Assembly: GCF_900167405.1 (NCBI RefSeq)
Contig: NZ_FUWO01000015.1
Location: 1 to 54,894 of the forward strand
DNA length: 54,894 bases
Direction: 5' to 3'
DNA from: Globicatella sulfidifaciens DSM 15739
GTDB lineage: Bacteria > Bacillota > Bacilli > Lactobacillales > Aerococcaceae
Each line of letters begins with the position of its first letter. Position 1 is the first letter of the stretch. Below, piece after piece: positions 16,147 to 25,069 of the stretch. The notes beneath the pieces were generated by a model, which saw nothing but the letters and a program-made list of their open reading frames with translations, had not been told where the DNA came from and did not search any database. The position numbers and the translations under genes are program-made.

Positions 16147-16563
16147 GAGGCTGGGCAAAAACTTTTTTAAATTCTGTTCAGGCATATCTATTTAATTCAA
16201 AGCGCAGTGGTTGAGTGGCCTCAAACGGCGTCTTAATGAGGCTGAGAATAATCTTGACCAATTCACTCAGATTAGTACTCGATAATTAAAAGCGCAGTGG
16301 TTGAGTGGTCTCAAACTGCGTCTTAATGAGATTGAGAATAATCTTGACCAATTCACTCAGATTAGTACTCGATAATTAAAAGCGCAGTGGTTGAGTGGTC
16401 TCAAACTGCGTCTTTCGACTTGTTTGAGGCCTACTCAACTGTGCGGGGGTAGGCCGACGAAGCGAAAATCGTTCGATTTTCTACTTCTGGTCTACTCCCA
16501 ACTGTGCGGGGGTAGGCCGACGAAGCGAAAATCATTCAATTTTCTACTTCTGGTCCACTCCCT
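16147..16563 (+). repeat. Modular palindromic element, copy D (three heads, two tails)
   Basis: After a lead-in GAGGCTGGGCAAAAAC, head cores GCGCAGTGG start at 16202, 16292 and 16382, exactly 90 bp apart. Only the third is followed by its pairing arm. Tail units begin GTGCGGGGGTAGGCC at 16441 and 16504, 63 bp apart, each with a GAAAATC..GATTTTC (or near-identical) hairpin ending CCACTCCC or CTACTCCC. The reading frame across it (about 16391-16654) is repeat-derived, not a gene. Confidence 0.85.
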
Positions 16564-16665
16564 TTTTTATTTTCAAGTAAATTTGCTACCATTATCGTAC
16601 CTATTAATAGACGATTTAATATTTTTAGCTTTTAAAACAGAAAGGAGAGAATAGAGTAAAAAGTA

Positions 16666-16693
16666 TTGACATCGTAAACACAATTGGTATCAT
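16666..16693 (+). promoter_or_regulatory. Promoter of the toxin-antitoxin operon
   Basis: TTGACA (16666-16671), 16-bp spacer, TATCAT (16688-16693). It lies 20 bp before the antitoxin start, leaving a very short leader. Confidence 0.65.
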
Positions 16694-16712
16694 GTTTCTT
16701 AGGAGGGATATT

Positions 16713-17021
16713 ATGTCTAAAACAGCTAACCTTAATATTCGAATGCAACCAGAAATAAAACAAGAAGCTGAAGCTATTTTAAATAATTTAGGAATATCTG
16801 CTTCAAATGCAATTGAAATGTTTTATCGTCAAATTATTCTTACAAAAAGTATACCATTTGAAATCAAGGAGCCTGAAAAACCAAATTTTGATATATCGAA
16901 CATAACTAAGGAAGAATTTAAACAAATGATTTTGGAAGGTCTACAAGATATACAAGAAGGTCGACAGGCAGATGCCAGTACAGTCTTTAATTCTATTCAC
17001 AAGAAGATTGGAAAAATGTAA
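16713..17021 (+). CDS. RelB/DinJ-family antitoxin
   Basis: A 102-aa protein with an N-terminal ribbon-helix-helix: KTANLNIRMQPEIKQEAEAI followed by LNNLGISASNAIEMFYRQI. This is the RelB/DinJ pattern that binds its own promoter. The C-terminal half (EEFKQMILEGLQDIQEGRQA) would wrap the toxin. I start at ATG 16713, 6 bp after AGGAGGG; the upstream in-frame ATG at 16692 sits on the -10 box. It overlaps the toxin gene by 14 bp, so the two are translationally coupled. Confidence 0.88.
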   Translation: MSKTANLNIRMQPEIKQEAEAILNNLGISASNAIEMFYRQIILTKSIPFEIKEPEKPNFDISNITKEEFKQMILEGLQDIQEGRQADASTVFNSIHKKIGKM

Positions 17022-17337
17022 AATACAGATATCTAGTAGAGCTGAGCAAGATATTTATGAAATTTATTCATTTATTATTTCAAAGAATAATGCTTCTGTT
17101 ATCGGAAAGAGATTAATTGAAAAAATTCAATCTGCCATTATTAGTCTAGAATTTTTTCCATATCGGCACAAGCGATTGAATAGTGCTTTTCAATTTGGAG
17201 TAGAAATTCGCATAATGCCAGTTCATAAGTATTTAATATTTTATTATATCGATAAAACTAAACGGATCGTCTATATAATTCGGGTTTTGTATCATAAACG
17301 AGATTATTTGGATGAACTTCAAATAGAGAAGCGTTAA
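17008..17337 (+). CDS. RelE/ParE-superfamily toxin
   Basis: About 109 aa with the ParE/RelE core: KIQISSRAEQDIYEIYSFII, a central helix pair, RHKRLNSAFQFGVEIRIMPV, then YLIFYYIDKTKRIVYIIRVLYHKRDY. The conserved pattern of Arg/Lys plus a C-terminal Tyr/His-rich strand is present. Toxins of this superfamily cleave mRNA on the ribosome or poison gyrase; this sequence looks more ParE-like, but I cannot fix the target. The start is probably TTG 17008, inside the end of the antitoxin gene; no ATG is available in that frame close by. Confidence 0.82.
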   Translation: MEKCKIQISSRAEQDIYEIYSFIISKNNASVIGKRLIEKIQSAIISLEFFPYRHKRLNSAFQFGVEIRIMPVHKYLIFYYIDKTKRIVYIIRVLYHKRDYLDELQIEKR

Positions 17338-17344
17338 TTTAAAT

Positions 17345-17414
17345 TAATAGCCCCCCAAACACATGAGCGAGCTTTATCCGTCCTCATTCTATGACCGGGT
17401 GCTATTTTTATTTT
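17345..17414 (+). terminator. Possible terminator after the toxin gene
   Basis: AATAGCCC near 17346 can pair with GGGTGCTATT (17397-17406), followed by TTTATTTT. The loop is long. Its 3' half closely matches that of the terminator at 17685-17725. Confidence 0.45.
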
Positions 17415-17526
17415 CATCCCAACTAATGAATTTGTCGTAATAATTTTATACCAAGATTCGTTGGGTACTTACTATCATTTTATTACTAGGAATCGTTGGC
17501 AACAGACTATCAATTTACACTAGGAA

Positions 17527-17670
17527 ATGAAGGTAAAATATGTTGGCTTAGATGGTGTTACCATCAGAATAGATCGCTTCGGATTATCTGGAAAAGGTGA
17601 AGAAGTGGTGGCGGATTATGGCTTTACAGTAGAAAATTTTGTCGAACAATACTTAACAGTCTTTAATTAA
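17527..17670 (+). pseudogene. Transketolase C-terminal fragment
   Basis: A 47-codon frame from ATG 17527 reads VTIRIDRFGLSGKGEEVV followed by ADYGFTVENFVEQYL. This matches the last residues of bacterial transketolase, where the pattern is R-x-x-FG.SG.G and then a YGFT-x-ENV end. The rest of the roughly 660-aa enzyme is missing. It is followed at once by its own terminator. I read it as the tail left after a large deletion; it cannot be enzymatically active. Confidence 0.75.
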
Positions 17671-17684
17671 TACCTAGCAAATAA

Positions 17685-17725
17685 AAATAGCGTCCGATCT
17701 TTTACGACCGGGCGCTATTTTTATT
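17685..17725 (+). terminator. Rho-independent terminator of the former transketolase gene
   Basis: AATAGCG..CCG (17687-17696) pairs with CGGGCGCTATT (17709-17719) and runs into TTTATT. It is symmetric enough to serve the convergent YeiH gene as well. Confidence 0.75.
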
Positions 17726-17777
17726 AGGAAAAAATTTTATTATTTCCAAATAGTTAATGCATCAGTTAATCGTCCTT

Positions 17778-18788
17778 TTACCAACTACCCATTAAAGACT
17801 GCATCAATAATGAAACAATCGTAATACTAATCCAACAAAGGGCGCCTAATAAAATAGCAGGACCACCTGAACGGATTAATTTGCCAATATTTGTTTTCAT
17901 ACCGATAGCAGCCATGGCCATAATAATAAAGAATTTAGACAGAGTTTTGAATTGGCTGAATAGGGCAATGTTAATGCCTAAACTGTCAAATAAGGTTGTG
18001 AATAAGGATGCGAGTACAAAATACAATAAGAAATTAGGGAAAGCACGTTTAAAACTGAATGATTGTCCATTACTTGTTTGGCGATTAGTGATATAAGATA
18101 AAGCCAATGTAATCGGAATGATTGCTAGTGTTCGTGTTAGTTTAACAATGGTGGCATTATCAAGTGTATTGGAATGATGAATTGCATCCCAAGCGGTCGC
18201 AGTAGCCGTCACTGAGGAGGTGTCATTAACCGCTGTTCCGGCGAATATCGCGAACCCTTCATTCGACAAGCCTAATATTTGACCTAAAATGGGGAATAGG
18301 ATCGCCGCCAAAATATTAAAAAGGAAGATGACTGAAATGGCTTGTGCCACATCGGATTCTTCCGCATCAATAACCGGTGCAGTTGCCGCAATCGCAGAAC
18401 CACCACAAATTGAAGAGCCAACACCGACTAAAATCGCCGTATCACGATCGATTTTAAATAATTTATAGCCCAGATACGCAATCAATAAAGAGGTTAAAAT
18501 CGTACTGACGATAATCGGTAGCGAACTATAACCCACCTTTAACACTTGATTGAGATTCAAGCCAAATCCTAATAACACGACGGCTGTTTGTAAAATGTAT
18601 TTTGAACTGAAATTTAAACCGTCAGTGAACTGTGTTTGGCTGGATACCCATTGGTTGAGTAGCATTCCCAGAAAAATGGCGATGACGGGTCCCCCGATTA
18701 AAGGGAATAATTTTCCAAGGTACCAAGCGACCAAGGCCACTAATAAAGCGATAACTAGTCCTGGTAATTTTGTGTTGAATGGTTTCAC
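17778..18788 (-). CDS. YeiH/YadS-family putative membrane exporter
   Basis: A 336-aa integral membrane protein of the UPF0324/YeiH family (often annotated as putative sulfate exporter), with about ten hydrophobic helices. Recognisable blocks are [19 protein letters not shown] near the N-terminus, [35 protein letters not shown] and [16 protein letters not shown]. Substrate evidence for the family is weak. The GTG start at 18788 follows AAAGGAG by 10 bp; an ATG at 18794 opens a two-codon frame only. The gene is convergent with the transketolase remnant. Confidence 0.85.
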   Translation of the reverse strand: MKPFNTKLPGLVIALLVALVAWYLGKLFPLIGGPVIAIFLGMLLNQWVSSQTQFTDGLNFSSKYILQTAVVLLGFGLNLNQVLKVGYSSLPIIVSTILTSLLIAYLGYKLFKIDRDTAILVGVGSSICGGSAIAATAPVIDAEESDVAQAISVIFLFNILAAILFPILGQILGLSNEGFAIFAGTAVNDTSSVTATATAWDAIHHSNTLDNATIVKLTRTLAIIPITLALSYITNRQTSNGQSFSFKRAFPNFLLYFVLASLFTTLFDSLGINIALFSQFKTLSKFFIIMAMAAIGMKTNIGKLIRSGGPAILLGALCWISITIVSLLMQSLMGSW

Positions 18789-18963
18789 TGCATATCGTCT
18801 CCTTTAATAAGCATAGCTTAATCTTAACAAAGTTCAAATGAAAAAGACACTTGATTTTCCTAAAATCTTTGAAAAAGCGATACATCTTTCTAAAATGGAT
18901 TTAGCTTTATTAAAGTTTAATATTAAAGTAAAATGAAATTAAAATTAACACGAGGAGGATTAT

Positions 18964-19623
18964 ATGAAAGCTTTTATTTTTGATATGGATGGGGTAATAA
19001 TTGACTCCGAAAAGTATTATGCTTTAGCGATTCAACGCGTTGTCAACGATTATGGTCATGAAGTTGATCAAGAGTATACGAATCAGTTTATTGGCACCAC
19101 TAATACTTATACTTGGACTCGAATTATTAAAGATTTCCAAATTGATAGTACACCAGCTGAACTGACTGAAAAAATGATGGCTTATAAGGAACAATTGGAT
19201 GAGGAGCACGGGCTCATTTTTTATCCAGGGATTTTAGATTTATTAAAAAGATTGAAAGCTCATGGTTTTCGTCTCGCCATCGCCTCTTCTTCGGGAATGA
19301 AAGAAATTCAACAAACCGTTGACGTATTGGATGCACAAGACTATTTTGATTTCTTAGTGAGTGGTGAAGAGATTAATCTATCTAAACCAGACCCGGGGAT
19401 TTATTTGCATACAGCCAAATTATTGGAAATGAAACCTTCACAGTGCATCGTCATTGAAGATTCACACAATGGCGCTCGGGCCGCTAAAGCAGCGGGAATG
19501 TATTGTATTGGTTACATCGATACTCAATATCCTGCACAGGATTTATCGATGGTTGACCAAAAAATTTATCATCATGATGATTTAGATTTAGAACAGTTAA
19601 TTCAAACCGTTTATGGTGAATAA
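18964..19623 (+). CDS. HAD-superfamily phosphatase, beta-phosphoglucomutase-like
   Basis: A cytosolic HAD hydrolase of 219 aa with a C1-type helical cap. Motif I is FDMDGVIIDSE (nucleophile Asp7, acid/base Asp9), motif II is AIASSSG, motif III has Lys in SKPDPGIY, and motif IV is VIEDSHNGARAA. These fit the beta-phosphoglucomutase/GPH/YcjU group that acts on sugar phosphates; substrate unknown. ATG 18964 follows CGAGGAGG. It is divergent from the YeiH gene and has its own terminator. Confidence 0.88.
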   Translation: MKAFIFDMDGVIIDSEKYYALAIQRVVNDYGHEVDQEYTNQFIGTTNTYTWTRIIKDFQIDSTPAELTEKMMAYKEQLDEEHGLIFYPGILDLLKRLKAHGFRLAIASSSGMKEIQQTVDVLDAQDYFDFLVSGEEINLSKPDPGIYLHTAKLLEMKPSQCIVIEDSHNGARAAKAAGMYCIGYIDTQYPAQDLSMVDQKIYHHDDLDLEQLIQTVYGE

Positions 19624-19633
19624 ATACCAAGCA

Positions 19634-19672
19634 AATCCCTATCGTATTTTATGGCGGTAGGGGTTTCTTTTA
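19634..19672 (+). terminator. Rho-independent terminator after the HAD gene
   Basis: AAATCCCTATCG (19633-19644) pairs with CGGTAGGGGTTT (19655-19666), followed by CTTTT. Confidence 0.7.
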
Positions 19673-19891
19673 GCTTTTGAAAATGAAGGATTACGGTAAA
19701 TATTAAGCAACCAACTAAGTGCAATATGGCTGCTTTCTTATTACAAAATGCAGAAGTTTATGTGTGGGCATCAAAACCAAGCATCCGCATAGCTAAAAGG
19801 ATAAGCTTTCAAAGTTTTAGCCTACGCATTGAATTGGAAACTAAAAAATACGAACACTTATCCCCATATAAAAATAAAACTAAAAATACAA

Positions 19892-19920
19892 TTGACATGT
19901 TATTTATTGAATGTTAATAT
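19892..19920 (+). promoter_or_regulatory. Strong promoter of the candidate RNA
   Basis: TTGACA (19892-19897), exactly 17 bp, TAATAT (19915-19920). It is far better than needed for a chance match, and no gene starts behind it for 500 bp. Confidence 0.75.
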
Positions 19921-19926
19921 TTAGCA

Positions 19927-20273
19927 TGTCAGTGAACGAACACTGCGAACGAGAGCGGCGAGTAAATACTTTTGCCAAACTTATTGCTGTTTATTAAGAA
20001 CAGGTTTGAAGTAGTAAACGGACTCTTTAAGGGGTCTATTGAAGAGATGGATATCTATCTGTCGACTCAAATTTTTTATAACATAATGTTGAGGCATTGT
20101 GCTTGTGAAAACGATAGTAAGAGTAGTAAAAGTATTGCGCTATATAGACTCTTCGTTCTACAAATGAACTTTAAGGGGACCGTGTGTCCTCATAAGAGTT
20201 TACGTATTTTTAATTTATTAAAAACGAATGTAGATAATTGTAGACCAGGCAGAAAATGCTTGGTCTATTTTTT
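19927..20273 (+). ncRNA. Candidate structured non-coding RNA or long leader, about 350 nt
   Basis: The segment lies between a consensus promoter and a perfect terminator (TAGACCAGGCA 20241-20251, GAAAA loop, TGCTTGGTCTA 20257-20267, six T). Internal hairpins include CAGTG-AACGAA-CACTG and CAAAC..CTGTT-TATTAAG-AACAG-GTTTG. Also present are GGACTC/GGGTCT and GGGGAC-CGTGT-GTCCTC. A possible long-range helix joins AGGGGTCTAT near 20035 to ATAGACTCTT near 20144. The block CTTTAAGGGG occurs twice, near 20025 and 20170. The protein frame across it (about 19972-20286) has no ribosome binding site and runs through the terminator. I do not recognise tmRNA, RNase P, SRP or 6S RNA. It ends 170 bp before the polyamine operon. 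Confidence 0.55.
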
Positions 20274-20442
20274 ATGTATAAAATAGAAACAAAGGGTAGT
20301 CAATTATATTTGAACGAAGCAACTGCAATCAAACGCAATCAACGCATCCGTATTTGAATAAGTAGTCTAAAAATATAAAGTTACCAAAATTTTGACATCT
20401 TATTAAGAATCATCAACTGTTAACCCAAAGGAGTGAAATAGG

Positions 20443-21900
20443 TTGGATCAAACAAGAATGCCGATCGTAGAGGCATTAAACGAATTAAAGCGACGACGTA
20501 TCGTGCCATTTGATGTACCTGGACATAAAAGAGGCCGTTCAAATAGTGAGCTAAAAGCTTTTATTGGTGAAAAAGCCATCACAATGGATGCCAATTCAAT
20601 GGAATTATTAGATAACTTAAGTCATCCCGTATCGGTTATTAAAGAATCCGAGCTTTTAGCGGCTGAGGCATTTGGCGCCAAGCATGCCTTTTTTATGGTC
20701 AATGGCACCACCTCGGCCGTACAAAATATGGTTTATTCAGTGGTAAAAGAAGGACAAAAAATTATATTACCGCGCAATGTGCATAAAAGCGTGATTAATG
20801 CCCTAGTCATGTGTGGTGGTATTCCAGTCTATGTGGAGACTCCTTATAATGCTGAATTAGAAATTTCAACCGGTATGCCACTTGAATACGTCGAACAAGC
20901 GATTTTAAACCATCCCGAAGCAGTAGCCGTTTTAGTGAATAATCCGACTTATTATGGGATTGCGTCCGATTTAAAAGGTATCACCGACCTAGCACATCAA
21001 CATGGATTGAAAGTATTAGTCGATGAAGCCCATGGCACACATCTCTATTTCGGCAAGCATTTACCGATTTCAGCAATGGCTGCCGGTGCCGATATGGCTG
21101 CTGTTTCCATGCATAAATCAGGTGGCTCTTTGACCCAATCTTCTTTCTTATTAGTAAATAATGAAATAGATCCGGAATATGTCAGAAATATCATTACCCT
21201 GACTCAAACCACTTCCGCCTCTTATTTATTAATGGCCAGTTTAGACTTAGCACGTAGCCACTTGGCATTAAACGGGGCAGCTACATTTGATAAAGTCGAA
21301 CAATTGGCAGATTATGCCCGTAATGAAATCAATGCGATTGGTGATTATTACGCTTATTCTAAAGAAATCATCGACGGTCATGGGATTGCTGACTTTGACC
21401 AAACCAAATTAAGTATTAAAACCACCGATACCGGATTAACTGGTATTGAAGTCTATGATTTATTACGTGATGAATATGATATCCAAATCGAGTTTGGAGA
21501 TTCAGCTAATATTTTAGCCTATATTTCTGTGGGAGATCGTATCCATGATATTGAACGACTGGTGAGTGCCTTAGCTGAAATTCGTCGTCGCTTTAAAAAG
21601 ACCAAAAAAGGTTTGTTAGTCTTTGACATAGCGAAAACTGAAGTGGCCATTTCACCACGTAGAGCCTTTTTCTCAGAAAAATACCCACTACCATTAGCTG
21701 AAAGTGTCAACCAAATTGCCGGCGAAATGGTCATGTGCTATCCACCAGGCATTCCAATTGTGGCGCCTGGAGAACTCATTACTCAAGAAATCATCGATCA
21801 TATTGAGTATGCTCGTGCCAAAGGGTGTTTCTTAATGGGAACGGAAGACCCAACCTTACAAAACATTCAAGTCGTGAAATATATGCTTAAGCAAAAGTAA
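20443..21900 (+). CDS. speA: Orn/Lys/Arg decarboxylase family, probable arginine decarboxylase
   Basis: A PLP-dependent fold-type I decarboxylase of 485 aa (SpeA/YaaO group) predicted to make agmatine from arginine. The N-terminal VPFDVPGHKRG, the PLP-contact LVDEAHGTHL (Asp194, His197) and the Schiff-base Lys225 in AVSMHKSGGSLTQ are all present. The product assignment to arginine rather than lysine or ornithine comes mainly from the agmatinase two genes downstream. The start is TTG 20443, 9 bp after AAAGGAG. It is the first gene of a five-gene polyamine cluster ending at a terminator near 26327. Confidence 0.88.
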   Translation: MDQTRMPIVEALNELKRRRIVPFDVPGHKRGRSNSELKAFIGEKAITMDANSMELLDNLSHPVSVIKESELLAAEAFGAKHAFFMVNGTTSAVQNMVYSVVKEGQKIILPRNVHKSVINALVMCGGIPVYVETPYNAELEISTGMPLEYVEQAILNHPEAVAVLVNNPTYYGIASDLKGITDLAHQHGLKVLVDEAHGTHLYFGKHLPISAMAAGADMAAVSMHKSGGSLTQSSFLLVNNEIDPEYVRNIITLTQTTSASYLLMASLDLARSHLALNGAATFDKVEQLADYARNEINAIGDYYAYSKEIIDGHGIADFDQTKLSIKTTDTGLTGIEVYDLLRDEYDIQIEFGDSANILAYISVGDRIHDIERLVSALAEIRRRFKKTKKGLLVFDIAKTEVAISPRRAFFSEKYPLPLAESVNQIAGEMVMCYPPGIPIVAPGELITQEIIDHIEYARAKGCFLMGTEDPTLQNIQVVKYMLKQK

Positions 21901-22024
21901 AAATAACTACCGAATAACCCATTCGACAAAAAAATAGCTTGAAGAAAAATCAAAACAGGCTATTAATGATCTAGCCAACAAAGCAACATCCAAACCAACC
22001 AACAAACACCAAAGGGGGAATAAT

Positions 22025-22864
22025 ATGGAATTATGGTTCGATGATTATCATCAAGAAGACGTCAAATTAGGCATTAATGTGCAAAAAGTCGTCCACACCG
22101 AACAAACGGAATACCAACATGTCGCCGTTTTAGACTCGAGAGAGTACGGGCGCATTTTAACGCTCGATGGCGAGTTAATTACGACGGAGAAAGATGAGTA
22201 TTTCTACTCTGAAATGATGGCGCATGTGCCACTGTCAGCCAATCCCAACATAAAAAATGTCTTGGTCATCGGTGGCTGCGACGGTGGTGTATTATGTGAA
22301 TTAGAAAAGTACCAATCGATTGAAAATATTGATGTAGTAGAACTGGATCAACGCTTAGTCGAAATTTGCCAAGAACATTTACCGGAAACCCGACCTTGTT
22401 TCGATGATCCACGCGTGAGTTTATACATTCAGGATGCTTTAAAATTTGTGCGCCACTGTGAAAATACTTATGACTTAATTATTGTCGACTCAGCCAATCC
22501 CTTTGGTTTAAATGAATCCTTATTTACCCGTGAATTTTACGGCAATTGTTACAACGCTCTAACAGAACAAGGAATATTATTGTCACAACAAGTTAATGGC
22601 TTTTATAACGAAGATGTCGAAGCCTTCAAACATGTCATGAGTCGCTTAAAAGCAGTTTTTCCAATTAATGAGACGTATATGATTTCAGTGCCATCTTATG
22701 CAGCAGGTTATATCTTAGCTGGTTTTTCCTCTAAAGGAACGAGCTGGCAAGTCGATGAAGCCAATGTCCGTCTTCACCGCGAACAGATTGAAACCATTTA
22801 TTATAATTTACCTTTACACCAAGCAGCTTTTGCCTTACCTAATTATTTAAAGGAGTTGACCTAA
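22025..22864 (+). CDS. speE: Spermidine synthase-like aminopropyltransferase
   Basis: A 279-aa member of the polyamine synthase family that normally transfers an aminopropyl group from decarboxylated SAM to putrescine. The N-terminal gate LDGELITTEKDEYFYSEMM, the nucleotide-binding VIGGCDGGVL (residues 81-90, with Cys where GGGDGG is usual), VVELDQR and the catalytic VDSANPFG are seen. A preceding 124-bp gap has no terminator. GGGGGAATAAT serves ATG 22025. Only 1 bp separates it from speB. No speD is present here, so the aminopropyl donor must come from elsewhere, or the enzyme uses another substrate. Confidence 0.88.
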   Translation: MELWFDDYHQEDVKLGINVQKVVHTEQTEYQHVAVLDSREYGRILTLDGELITTEKDEYFYSEMMAHVPLSANPNIKNVLVIGGCDGGVLCELEKYQSIENIDVVELDQRLVEICQEHLPETRPCFDDPRVSLYIQDALKFVRHCENTYDLIIVDSANPFGLNESLFTREFYGNCYNALTEQGILLSQQVNGFYNEDVEAFKHVMSRLKAVFPINETYMISVPSYAAGYILAGFSSKGTSWQVDEANVRLHREQIETIYYNLPLHQAAFALPNYLKELT

Positions 22865-22865
22865 T

Positions 22866-23711
22866 ATGAAACCTAACATTGAAACCTTTATCGCTTGTGA
22901 TGCAAGCTTTGAAGAAGCGACCACAGTCATCTTTGGTGCGCCATATGATTCAACCACCTCTAACCGACCAGGGACTCGTTTTGCGCCGAAAGCGATTCGC
23001 AATGATTCTTTTGGCTTGGAAACTTATAGTCCGTATCAAGATAAAGATTTATCGGAAGTGAAAATATTTGATTCTGGAGACTTAGAATTATCTTTCGGAA
23101 GAGTAGATTTGGCTTTACAGGATATTGAAAATCATGCCCGTGAAATATTATCGGCCGGCAAAAGACCGTTAATGATTGGTGGCGAACATTTAGTTACTTT
23201 AGGTCAATTTAGAGCTGTCGCTGAGAAATACCCCGATGTTTGCGTGATTCAACTAGACGCACACACAGATTTACGTCAGGAATACTTAGGTGCTGAATTA
23301 TCTCATGCAACGATTATCCGTCGGATTTGGGATATGGTAGGCGATGACCGGATTTACCAATTGGGTATTCGTTCTGGCGAAAAAGCTGAATTTGAATTTG
23401 CTAAAGAACATACCCATTTAACAAAATTCAATCTGACAGGCTTATCAAAAGCAATCGCAGATTTAAAAGATAAACCCGTTTATTTAACGATTGATCTTGA
23501 TGTGTTAGATCCGTCTGCCTTTCCTGGAACGGGTACACCCGAAGCCGGAGGCATTGACTTTATGACCTTATTACAAGCGATTATCGATATTGCCCAATTA
23601 AATGTTGTGGCAATTGATGTGAATGAGTTATCCCCGCATTATGATTTGAGTGGTGCTTCAACTGCTTTAGCAACCAAAATCATTCGCGAAATTTTATTAG
23701 CCTTTAACTAA
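22866..23711 (+). CDS. speB: Agmatinase (ureohydrolase family)
   Basis: Predicted to hydrolyse agmatine to putrescine and urea, which links the decarboxylase to the spermidine enzymes. The binuclear manganese ligands are complete: GGEHL (His108), LDAHTDLR (Asp131, His133, Asp135) and TIDLDVLDP (Asp210, Asp212). The following FPGTGTPEAGG loop is the agmatinase/arginase signature. At 281 aa it is somewhat short but normal for this subgroup. Related ureohydrolases can act on aminopropylagmatine instead, which would also fit the operon. Confidence 0.9.
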   Translation: MKPNIETFIACDASFEEATTVIFGAPYDSTTSNRPGTRFAPKAIRNDSFGLETYSPYQDKDLSEVKIFDSGDLELSFGRVDLALQDIENHAREILSAGKRPLMIGGEHLVTLGQFRAVAEKYPDVCVIQLDAHTDLRQEYLGAELSHATIIRRIWDMVGDDRIYQLGIRSGEKAEFEFAKEHTHLTKFNLTGLSKAIADLKDKPVYLTIDLDVLDPSAFPGTGTPEAGGIDFMTLLQAIIDIAQLNVVAIDVNELSPHYDLSGASTALATKIIREILLAFN

Positions 23712-23868
23712 GAAAAATGAGCTTAATCGCCTTAACTACAAGCTGTCTAACCGGCTTACAACGTTAAAAGAACCCAATCATTATTAATTAAGATAAATGA
23801 AAGTCGAATCAAGAAGACAAAAAAGATTAAAATAAAATAATTTAGATAATAACCGAGGAGGAAAGTAA

Positions 23869-25068
23869 ATGGCAAAAGCATTAATTATCGGAGCAGGTGG
23901 CGTTGCGAGTGTCGCAGCACATAAATGTGTGCAAAATAGTGAGGTATTCACAGAATTGTGCATTGCTTCTCGTACAAAATCAAAATGTGATGCGTTAAAA
24001 GAAAAATTAGATGGCAAAGGGACCCTTATTACCACAGCACAAGTTGATGCGGATGATGTGAATCAATTAATCGCCTTAATCGAACAGGAACAACCTGATA
24101 TCGTCATCAACTTAGCCTTACCATACCAAGACTTAACTATCATGGATGCTTGTTTAGCAACCAAAACTCACTACTTAGACACCGCTAACTACGAACCAAA
24201 GGATGAAGCCAAATTTGAATATAAATGGCAATGGGCTTATCGTCAAAAATTTGAAGAAGCAGGTATTACCGCTATTTTAGGTTCAGGCTTTGATCCTGGT
24301 GTTACAGGCGTCTTTTCCGCTTATGCTCAAAAACATTACTTCGATGAAATTGAATACATCGATATTTTAGACTGTAATGGCGGTGACCATGGCTATCCTT
24401 TTGCAACTAACTTTAACCCAGAAATCAATATTCGTGAAGTGTCTGCCAAAGGTTCTTATTGGGAAAATGGCGAGTGGATTGAAACCGAACCTATGGAAAT
24501 CAAACGTGAATATCATTTCGACCAAGTAGGCGAAAAAGATATGTATTTATTACATCATGAAGAATTAGAATCTTTAGCTTTAAATATTAAAGGCATCAAA
24601 CGTATTCGTTTCTTCATGACTTTTGGTCAATCGTATTTAACGCATTTGAAATGTTTAGAAAATGTGGGGATGACATCTATCGAACCGATTATGTTTGAAG
24701 GGCGCGAGATTGTGCCAATTCAATTTTTAAAAGCTGTCTTACCAGACCCGTCAACTTTAGGTCCGCGCACAGTAGGTAAAACCAATATTGGCTGTATTTA
24801 TCAAGGAACGAAAGATGGCCAACCCGTGAATTACTATGTTTACAATGTATGTGACCACCAAGAATGTTACCGTGAGGTTGGTTCACAAGCCGTTTCTTAT
24901 ACGACGGGTGTACCAGCAATGATTGGTGCCATGTTAGTGTTAAATGGTACTTGGGCTAAACCAGGTGTCCATAATGTAGAAGAATTAGATCCGGATGCTT
25001 TTATGGAAGCTTTAAATGAGTGGGGCTTACCGTGGCAAGAAGACTTCAACCCGGTATTGGTAGACTAA
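23869..25068 (+). CDS. Carboxynorspermidine/carboxyspermidine synthase (saccharopine dehydrogenase family)
   Basis: A 399-aa NAD(P)-dependent reductase predicted to condense aspartate semialdehyde with putrescine (or a similar amine) to carboxyspermidine. The Rossmann start is MAKALIIGAGGVASVAAHKC. The stretch DTANYEPKDEAKFEYKWQWA followed by GSGFDPGVTGVF is typical of CASDH enzymes rather than lysine-pathway saccharopine reductases. Its stop is 1 bp from the next gene, the matching decarboxylase, which strongly supports the assignment. A CGAGGAGG site precedes ATG 23869. Confidence 0.9.
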   Translation: MAKALIIGAGGVASVAAHKCVQNSEVFTELCIASRTKSKCDALKEKLDGKGTLITTAQVDADDVNQLIALIEQEQPDIVINLALPYQDLTIMDACLATKTHYLDTANYEPKDEAKFEYKWQWAYRQKFEEAGITAILGSGFDPGVTGVFSAYAQKHYFDEIEYIDILDCNGGDHGYPFATNFNPEINIREVSAKGSYWENGEWIETEPMEIKREYHFDQVGEKDMYLLHHEELESLALNIKGIKRIRFFMTFGQSYLTHLKCLENVGMTSIEPIMFEGREIVPIQFLKAVLPDPSTLGPRTVGKTNIGCIYQGTKDGQPVNYYVYNVCDHQECYREVGSQAVSYTTGVPAMIGAMLVLNGTWAKPGVHNVEELDPDAFMEALNEWGLPWQEDFNPVLVD

Positions 25069-25069
25069 G

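Noticed and set aside
16391-16654. 87-codon reading frame with repeated CGGRPTKRKSF segments
   Set aside because: It is a translation through the head and tail units of the modular repeat; similar frames appear at copy E (33027-33209, 33082-33285). No ribosome binding site, and the internal repetition equals the 63-bp tail period.
19972-20286. 104-codon frame in the candidate RNA
   Set aside because: Starts at a TTG without a ribosome binding site, runs through a perfect terminator and overlaps strongly paired segments; composition is not protein-like.
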